Source: Pithys albifrons albifrons (Eukaryota; Chordata; Aves; Passeriformes; Thamnophilidae). Taken from it: a stretch of 64,000 bases of DNA. The DNA is taken from assembly GCF_047495875.1 (NCBI RefSeq), contig NC_092462.1, positions 37,663,523 to 37,727,522 on the forward strand, written 5' to 3'. The position numbers and the translations under genes were made by a program. This document shows positions 52,959 through 61,075 of this stretch, one piece after another. How positions within the stretch are numbered: the stretch's first letter is position 1; each line of letters opens with the position of its first letter. Below the pieces are notes generated by a model that had not been told where the DNA came from, searched no databases, and saw nothing but the letters and a program-made list of their open reading frames with translations.

Positions 52959-53003
52959 CTTGACTAGACATGCTGTTTCCTATTTTCTACTTTCATTTTT
53001 CAG
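52959..53003 (+). promoter_or_regulatory. 3' splice site before the second GALNTL6 exon
   Basis: A CTTGAC branch-like motif (A at 52963) is followed by a pyrimidine-rich run (about 52972-53000) and CAG at 53001-53003. The branch-to-exon distance of about 41 bases is at the long end of normal. Confidence 0.82.
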
Positions 53004-53187
53004 ACCAGATTGCACTTAACCACAAAACCATCGTCTGTCCTATGATCGATGTCATTGACCACAATCACTTTGGCTACGAGGCACAGGCGGGGGATGCCAT
53101 GCGAGGAGCTTTTGACTGGGAAATGTACTACAAAAGAATACCGATTCCTCCAGAGCTCCAGAGAGCTGATCCCAGCGACCCCTTTGA
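53004..53187 (+). CDS. GALNTL6: GALNTL6 next internal coding exon (catalytic domain)
   Basis: The exon starts with AC, which joins the A ending the previous exon to give AAC (Asn), followed by [10 protein letters not shown]. It then has 60 whole codons ending ADPSDPF and leaves GA, the first two bases of a Glu codon, before donor GTAAGTA. So it enters in phase 1 and leaves in phase 2. The middle reads [20 protein letters not shown] and then [18 protein letters not shown]. This is the GalNAc-transferase segment after the DxH motif, with the conserved G-x-F-x-W block. As I remember it, HNHFGYEAQ is the GALNTL6 version, while GALNT10 differs at several of these positions. The GalNAc-T motif (the WGGE region) and the C-terminal ricin-type lectin domain should lie in later exons and are not in this window. 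The orthologous human protein is described as mainly testis- and brain-expressed, with activity that has been hard to detect. No disruption is visible. Confidence 0.93.
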
Positions 53188-53193
53188 GTAAGT
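53188..53193 (+). promoter_or_regulatory. 5' splice site GTAAGT after the second GALNTL6 exon
   Basis: The donor reads GA|GTAAGTAATG. The split Glu codon (GA + G) agrees with the family's DPFESP stretch. Without splicing, a TAA stop follows at once. Confidence 0.88.
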
Positions 53194-56023
53194 AATGATA
53201 AAGGGGAGAGTGGGAACATGAAGAAGAGCAAGGAGAAAAGGTAACTGTAGCAGAATCCAAGCCCAGGCATTTCCATATAGGCCATTCCCTACTAATGAAA
53301 GGTAGTAGAAGCGAACAGTTTCTGTAGAGGTTTATTGAACCTCAAAACTAGGAAAAAGATCAGGGCAACAATTTGCAGAAATCACAAGCTGTGCCTGGAA
53401 ACACAACCTGGCTCACGCGATTATGCATAAAAGAAACCGGTACATTCTTGTAGTTAAGTATTAGCATTGGACAAGAAGTGAATGCAATTACAGATATTCT
53501 GTTTAATCCACAGAAGACTTCCTGAACGGACATTATTTAATGATTTATTTGCTGAAAGTTGGTGCAATATATGCATCAGCAGTTGAGTCCACATTATGCC
53601 AGCAGATGCTTTGTTTACAACTGGTAATATTGTTACTGTAAATGTATTGCTGTAACTTAAATACAGAGCTCTCAAACAGTGTCAAGATGATTTGTAAATA
53701 GTTTTAGATAAGCCAGCCTCTGATCCCAGTTTTATACATATCAGCTCATTCACAGAAATGATTTTCTACTTTTCACATTTTCTACTTTTTCTTATATTTT
53801 CTTTTAATATTCTTGCAAGGATGAGCTAGGATTAACAAGCATCAACAGAGAAAGGACACAGACAGACACAGATCAATGTGAGAAAGTCTCCAGGTCTCTC
53901 GCACAGTCTCATCCCAGCAGGGCTAGCAGCAGAGGGGATTTGATGCTATCCTTAGCCCTGGCTGAAACTCCACACTCTAGTTTTGGCAGTTTGAAAACTC
54001 AGCGTTTTCTCCTTCACAAAGTAAAACTGGAAAACAATAGCAACAGAAAACTTGTGTCTCTGATCTAGGCTCTGCACTATTTTGAAGTAATAGATCTAAT
54101 TCATGCAGAAATTGATCCTAATATCCAGGAAATGACTAGCTCTGTATAGGGAGGAGAAGGTAATTGTGACATTCGTGGGCTTGTTTTCATTATTTTGCTT
54201 GTTCCTTTTTACTTATGTCCATCCAGGCCCCTCAGTCTTTATCTTGCATTAGCATAAGTGCTGATGAAGCACTTTACATCAGCTGCCAGTGTGATCACTG
54301 CCCAACACAGATGGAGGTATTGCAATCACGTAACATTCTGGAGCTGCTAGGGCCTGCTCTGTTCTTCCACAAGTCTTCTTGGTCCTCTGAGCAGTTGTAA
54401 TTTCTTGGCAAATACTGAAAGTTACCTAGCACATTGTATAATTTGGTTCAGCCTTCGAAGTTTGTGTATAAGTTAAACTTCTGTATTGACATCAGAGATA
54501 TGGGGTCGCTTAACAGCCATTTCATACGTTTGTAGTTTGTAATGTGCATCTTTCAAATACAAGAGAGGCTGAAGAGGAGGCAATTCTTAGGAAGCTTTCT
54601 CAAAAGATGAGGTTTGAGCAGTACAGAATAGATGTGGTGGTTTTGCATACTGTTCCAGTCAACATGGCAGCAGTTGATACTCACCTTGCCCTGCCAGCAA
54701 TTGTAAGACACAGGCGGATAAACAGATTCACAGGGAACAGTGTATAGGAAAACATAGCCTATAAATCTCTTGTCATCTGAGTAGTTGTTAGGTGGAAAGG
54801 CTTCCCAGTTCTTACACAAATCAAGGAGAGTCTTCGCTTGTTTTCACTGTCACAGGATCTGCACCAGAGCAATGCAGGTAGCAAAGCAGCATTGCATGTG
54901 AAACCACCATGTCTGTCCCCACACGTGCCAGCAGGACAGAAGGCTGGCTGAGGTAGGATGATATGCTTGCTTAAAAGTACTCTCTGCCTAGAATGGCAAG
55001 GGAATAGAACTGGTTTGGATAATCAGTTTGAATTTTGCTTAAGGGAGAAATTATTTTCTAATTCAAAGTCAGTACTGCTTTTCTCCTAGGGCCTTCTCTG
55101 CTGAGACCTGAAGCTTTTAATACCTTGCTTACAACAAATACAGTAAACGTTACAAACCATTTTAGCTATCAGTAACTTAATTGACCAAGACAGCTTCTAT
55201 GAAATTAAAGAGACAGAACAGTTTTCCTTTGGATGCATATACAGTAAAACTAGAAATTACTTCAGCTAGCTTCAGCTATAATTGTTATGTTACTATTTTG
55301 TAAGCAATAAGGATTTTTTTTTATTTAGGCTAAATGCTTTAATGTTGGTATTCTAATAGCTTTATTTCTTGCCAGCAGAGCCAAATCTGAGATGATCCTT
55401 AATGAACTGGAAAATTTCCAGCATTTTCAAGTAAAACACCAGCAAATAATGGATACATGATCCAAAAATTGTGCTGATGAGTATTTTCCCTCACTTAAAA
55501 TGCCAGCACAGTATGTGTGTGAAGCAGAAAAAGTTACATCAGCCTAAGAAATAATGTATATTAAACCAGATCAAACTACAGAAGACCTAAGAGCAGTCAT
55601 TGTATTATCTGCATGGTACACTTGCTTTCCATCCACACATGATCGAATTTCTGCTGCAGCAGACATCAGCAGCATGTTTGCATTGACACAACAAACTGAA
55701 GTGTTGTCAGGTAGGCTCTTGGTGTGACAGTAGCATGGAGCTTACTGTGCTCCAACACCAGAAGAGCTAGTGTAACAGGGCGGGTTCTACAGATGCTGGA
55801 AAAGTAAGACTGAGCACTGTAGAGAGTTCAGAAAAACATTACCTTTGTTGACAGGAGTGACTGAATAGCAGGAACGCAAAGAGAAGGGAAAGAGAAGGAA
55901 GGAGACTGAAGCACTAAGCCCAAACATGTAAGCACCCCAGTCACCAGAGTTACTCATGTGAGATTGTCTTACCAACTCAGGAAACTACACTGAAGGCAGG
56001 AGCTACATCTTCTAAGCATTGGC
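53194..56023. other. GALNTL6: Intron sequence after the second exon
   Basis: No repeat or exon recognised. Short frames only. Confidence 0.6.
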
Positions 56024-56047
56024 AGACAGCAGGCGCACCTGCTGTCT
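56024..56047. other. Perfect GC-rich stem-loop, 10-bp stem, CGCA loop
   Basis: AGACAGCAGG and CCTGCTGTCT flank the loop CGCA. Together with the G7/C7 hairpin about 80 bases downstream, it makes a structured island unlike the surrounding AT-rich intron. Confidence 0.9.
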
Positions 56048-56124
56048 TTTTGGGGAAAGAACCATCAATACCAAGAGCACTAGCCCTCTCACCTATTTTT
56101 TTGAGCCTGCTAGAGATGTCTGCT

Positions 56125-56153
56125 TGGGGGGGATGAGGCCACCTACCCCCCCA
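56125..56153. other. G7/C7 stem-loop, 8-bp stem, 13-base loop
   Basis: TGGGGGGG and CCCCCCCA pair across a 13-base loop that itself contains AGG...CCT. Confidence 0.88.
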
Positions 56154-56179
56154 GGAAGAGGTCGCAGACCCTACTGCTC

Positions 56180-56216
56180 ATTCTCTCTCTCTTCCTCCTT
56201 GCTCTCCCCCCCTCAG
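56180..56216 (+). promoter_or_regulatory. Long polypyrimidine tract ending in CAG (cryptic 3' splice site candidate)
   Basis: About 30 mostly C/T bases (TTCTCTCTCTCTTCCTCC onward) run straight into CAG at 56214-56216. This looks like a strong acceptor on the GALNTL6 sense strand, but no convincing donor or conserved coding frame follows. The first GT after a plausible length (near 56359) is a weak donor. Confidence 0.4.
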
Positions 56217-57464
56217 CTCTCCTCCCAAGGCTATCAAGCCAATAGGAGAGACTCAAGTAACTTTAGTTTATGCAAAGTCTGTCTTCAAGGACAAAGCCTT
56301 CACTGTATCAGCTTTTGTTCCCTAGAACTTGGCAGGAAAAGGATAAATCTTTTCACAGGTGGCATTGGCAAAAACACAGACCAAAATGTCAACAGTTTTA
56401 ATTCCTGACACAGCTAGTGTTTCTGGAATGAATTTTTCCCCACTTTTAATTTTTTTTTTATTCTATTTAATGGTGGTCAGTTCTTGACAGGTGCCTTCCT
56501 GTTTGACTGCTATCTATCTGGACACAGTCTTTCGGTTCAAAATCCCTCTTGTGAAGAAAACACATTCTCATCCATTTCAAGTGTGACTGTAGTCATGGTT
56601 TATTGTTCCTACATCTGCAATACCACTTCAGCAGCATCTCTACCCTTTGCTGTGACAGAATTTGAAGCTTCATTACAGATCTCAGCTTTTCCTTATGTAC
56701 ACTCCCACCTATTCTCAGGCCCTCTGCAGTTGTTCACAACAAGTAGCCTTATACCAAGTTTCGGCTTGATGTTTATGACTTTAGGACTGTAAAAAGATTC
56801 TCAAAAGCTTCCAGTGTCAAGTTCAGGTGATGATGTACTAGCACCAACCTGAGATCACGTGGCAAATGTGTAACTGCATCTGGATCAGGCTGCATTAATC
56901 CACAAATTTCATCCATTTGGTTCATGTGTACTTTGTCATTGGCCATGCCAAGTTTCCGATAGGTTTCACTGAACCAAACTACAGCCATGTAAAATGTATT
57001 TTCAATCAAAGCTCCCATGTGAATTACTGGATATTGTTATATGCTTTATTGTAGCATTTAAGAAAGTTTAACAACTATTCCATAAATGGATCTCATGTAG
57101 CTTTTAAGATTAGATGCTTTTCTGAAAGATATGCAGCTATTTTTCAGTACTTATTGAATTCTTAGATGCATGGAAATTGGACTTCACCCCTAATAATGTT
57201 GCCTTCTCATCCAGAGACTAAATCTCTGAACTGCTTCTTGATTTCCCTTTTTCACATGCCACAAAAAACCCAGAAGTTTCATATTTCGTTCAACTGATCT
57301 GCCAGAGTTGCAGCTCATCACAGTGACTGTAGTGATTTTTCTCTTGGAATTTGTGTACAACTACCCTAATATACTTTGTAGGGGACTTTGTGTTATTTTC
57401 TTCTGATTCATTCAAGGTTGTGTAAACAACACAAGACAAATTGGTATTCTGATGTCTGGCAGAA

Positions 57465-57529
57465 AATTGTCAGACAATTGTGAAATCATCATGCCATGAT
57501 GATGCTCACTGTCCTGATCCCGGGATCAG
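57465..57529. other. Cluster of three perfect palindromes in 65 bases
   Basis: AATTGTC-A-GACAATT at 57465-57479; ATCATCATG-C-CATGATGAT at 57485-57503; the 16-base palindrome CTGATCCCGGGATCAG at 57514-57529. The surrounding minus-strand sequence is somewhat richer in GC than the intron around it. Confidence 0.85.
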
Positions 57530-59292
57530 TGATCATTCAGCAGAATTAGAGATGACTTGGGGTATTTTCTTCTAGTCTATAAGCAGAGAGGGCCAGAGAT
57601 GTTTGTCTCCTTTGTGGCAAGGGTCACATTCGCCTGTTGCCTCTTGATGGTTTGTTCCTCCGTCATGGCAGAGGATTAAGACTATGCCCTTACAAGACAC
57701 ATAGTTTTGGGACATAAGAGCATGGTCTTCTATGGCTGTTTCGTACAACCACTCCAGTCTCTGGAGGAGTTGCCCTAACCCAAGCAATAGTCACTTAAAC
57801 TAATAGGGTAACCTTTCTTCTATAATGGACTGTGATGTACAGCATGTCAGTTTATATGATTTAGTAGCCTGTTTGGGTAAAAACTCTGTGGAGGTTTAAA
57901 GCAGAGGTTTGATATGCTGAAGCCTGCGGGGGATGACTGCTCTTTATTTCCTGGCAGCACTTACATCAATCCATGTTATCACATGTCCGATCTGTAAACT
58001 GGCATCAGTGTCCATTCATGCCAGCAGCAACATATTTTTACCAGACAAGAAAACATCAATTGAGCTCTAAAAACTACTTTGAAAATCCACAAACTGATCA
58101 AGAAGATTAACACAGCACAGATCAATTAGGATAGGAAAGGGCTGCACAGCTCCTTGGAGCAGTTTTAGGATAGTGTAACTGTTTGATGCAGCAGAGAAGG
58201 AAAGGTGCAGGTGAGAGACCTAACAACATTGCTGTTGAATTGCAATTCAAGATGGAAATTCTAACCAATGAGAGAAGTGTTGTGCTATTTACTGGATGCT
58301 AAAACTTCCAGCACCTATCTGAGAAAGTTATAAGTGTTTTGGTGCATGACCACTCCTTACTCTCCAAGAGTTCTTTCTTTGCCTTCTGGTGTAGAGCTGT
58401 GACCTCCAGAACTCCCTGAGGGGAGACAAAGCTGAAGAGTCATATTATTCTAGTAAAGGACCAGAACAATAGTTTGGCAAATACTGAGCTTACTCAAGTA
58501 AGTAGAAACAATTTTGTAACATCTGACAAGACATTTTAGTTCCTGTACTCAGTTTCCTATTTATGAAATAGAAATAGAATCACTCCACCATCACAAGGCT
58601 CTCACAGTAATAGGGACCACTTCTGTTTAATGGATGTACTTTTAGGTAAAATTTTGGACATGCTCAAGAGATTAAATTGGGTGATCAGTACATTTTTCTT
58701 CTCCCTTGCATCACAGGCTCTCAACCTTGACTGTAATGTATGACCTTAATGTAGTCAGTTGTGTGCAAGATTAGAAGGTTACTTGGCATTTTCTGTTGAA
58801 TTGTGTATCTGAAGTCATACTATTATTTTGCAAGCTGTCATCAGGATGCTCTTTTATTCGAATTTGATATGGTCTCAGAAATGCTCTTTCCACAGCTCCC
58901 TACTCTCAGTTTTTAAATGTATTCTTTTTACAACATGTTGGTGCAAAGAAAGTCTATGCTAAGACTGCATTTCAAATCTGACAAGTACTTTTACAATTTT
59001 ATTATCATTTTCTGAAGTTCAGAAAGTGCTTTGGATGATGATTTCTGTTCTATAGGTCTCAGTGCTTTATAGTCTGTGTCTTTTATGGCTGATTTCTGCC
59101 TATAAACATATTCATAAAACCTCTCACGACCAGAAACAATCATCTATTTTTTAAAGCCTAGATATGACCTACTATTTTGAACTGTTCTATAGGAATGTTT
59201 TATGCAAAGGCATTATTCTACAGAGAAGCAGTCTCCAAACAGTGTGAGTTTGTGTAACTTAGAGTCTTGATTTATTGTTTTGAAAAGCTATG

Positions 59293-59352
59293 GTCTGTAA
59301 AAGACTGTTAGAGGAGATAACAATAGTGGATATAACAATAGCTTTTACAGAC
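59293..59352. other. Inverted repeat, 11-bp arms, with direct repeats in the loop
   Basis: GTCTGTAAAAG at 59293 and CTTTTACAGAC at 59342 are perfect complements. The loop holds two copies of ATAACAATAG. This could be a small foldback relic. Confidence 0.8.
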
Positions 59353-60346
59353 TTTCATCCACCCATGGCCCCATGAAATCTCAGAATTTTTTTCAAAGAA
59401 AAATACCAACACTAACACACAATTTGTGAGTATGCATGTGCTCATATTGGATCATTTTGACCTGCCTTTGGTATGATTTCTGTGTAGTCGTTCTATACAA
59501 CCAGTACATTTTCTCTGAGGACCAGTGCAGAAAAGAGAACTCTACAGAGAATGTAAACTGTCAGAATAAGAAAAATAAAAATCAAAAACAAAAAGCTGCT
59601 TCTTGTTAAGTTTTAATTGCGGAATTAGTCAAGGAATTAGTGAAGTTCTACATGCTAGTTGAATTGGGTACATTCAGATTTGATATACAACTTTTCACTG
59701 AAATACTCATAGTGGCTTATGCCACCCAAGAAAAAAGGGCACTAATTTTGTTCCTTGCCTTGATGTAGCAATGCCAAAGTATCTATATTGTTTTATTTCT
59801 GTGGAAACTCATATTTCCAATTTTTTTTAACATTTGCAGCATCAGGGTTGGCATAATAATGTAAAAGTCTTGAATGTAATGTTTCTAGAGCCGTTAGCCT
59901 GCTACTTCACACAAGTATAACTTTAGAGCTTGACAGTCTATATGTCCATGTTCTGGGGCAGAGTCATAAAATGGGTCACCAAAACTATCAGTAATTAGAA
60001 AATTAAGTAGTTTCTGGGCATTATTTTATTATATCTTTACATAAAAAAGACTAGGATGGTGGCCAAGAAGAAGACAGGTATGTTGTTCAATGTATACAGT
60101 TGAGCTATTTAACACTGTACTGTGCTATTGATACAGATGACTTAGCTTTCAAAATTATATAACTGTTTCTGAACACTTTTTCATAAAGAAAAAGAAGTCA
60201 TCTCTTTAAAGCAATTTTTTTCATTCTTAGTTATATATTTTAAGCCATTTTCTCTAGAATTTTCATGCAGAATTTGGTGACACCTATTGGTATTAAGAAG
60301 CAGAAGACAAACACCTTTCTCTTCAATTTTGTAGTGTTTATCAGCA

Positions 60347-60367
60347 TAATATATATATATATATATA
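60347..60367. repeat. AT dinucleotide microsatellite, about 10 units
   Basis: Uninterrupted AT run about 200 bases before the ancient CR1 fragment. Confidence 0.95.
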
Positions 60368-60544
60368 GTCAGGGGTTCAGTACTGTTCTGACAATATCCA
60401 ATTAGAACCTTGCTTGCCACAGCTTTAATCCTCTAAATTTTGTCATGTACACTGGGAGCAGACTTTTTAAGTACTTGAGAACTCATTTCAGATCAATTCA
60501 TTGTTCATTTTCAAGTAAATTATATCCTTTTCTTCAGTATCTCT

Positions 60545-61075
60545 TAATAAGTAATGTTTTCTAAATCTCTGATGATTATCTTTGCCCTTCTCTGGACTAT
60601 TTGCATACTGAGAGCATATTGCACCAGCCCAAGTCTTATCATTTCCTGGTAGAATAGGCAGGTGATTTTTCCTGTCTCAGAGACTGTGTTCCTGTTTATA
60701 TTTCCTTGACAGTATTGATTCATGCCAGGCTTGTGCTGAGGTGTAACCTCCACATCATTTTCTGCAGAACTGGTATCTAGCCAAATGTTCATCATTCTCC
60801 TCTTGTAATTCAGATTTTACATATTTAAAGGCAAGGCATTTATCTTCATATCTGTTTCAAGTGCCATGTCCAAAAGGATAATTTGTCTTCATTATCCCTA
60901 GACCTATGTGATATTTTGTTGCTGAACATGTAGAATTTTATCTTTTTTTCTTTTATTTACTTCACTTCTCCATTTTGCTAAGATTATTTAATTCTGATTA
61001 ACCCTCCAATTTTTTACAGCCTATTGCAGTGTTATTTGAGCTTTACTTGAGGTTTATGCAAATAGCAAATTCTGT
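60545..61075 (-). mobile_element. Ancient CR1/L3-like fragment
   Basis: The + strand reads as a reversed old CR1: TGATTATCTTTGCCCTTCTC near 60571, and later TCTCCATTTTGCTAAGATTA with an AATTCTGATTAACCCTCC segment. The minus-strand frame 60544-60795 retains MQIVQRRAKIIIRDLENITY, echoing the ORF2 C-terminal ERVQRRA...GLE motif. A middle part (about 60830-60960) does not match and may be an insertion. Confidence 0.55.

Larger units (their letters stand above)
46942..53003 (+). other. GALNTL6: GALNTL6 intron between the two exons (6,062 bases, complete)
   Basis: This is the only complete intron in the window, bounded by GTAAGTG and CAG. It is phase 1. It contains an AATAAA plus poly(A) block near 47750, one antisense CR1 copy at 48273-49015, and T-rich and A-rich tracts near 52231 and 52360. 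No further exon is seen in it. Confidence 0.88.
56217..60544. other. GALNTL6: Intron sequence with the palindrome cluster
   Basis: Contains minus-strand open stretches at 56773-57018 and 57572-57787 with protein-like composition but no recognised family, the palindromes at 57465-57529, the inverted repeat at 59293 and an AT microsatellite. Confidence 0.55.

Noticed and set aside
53000..53260. 86- and 77-codon minus-strand frames over the second exon
   Set aside because: Antisense shadows of a real coding exon.
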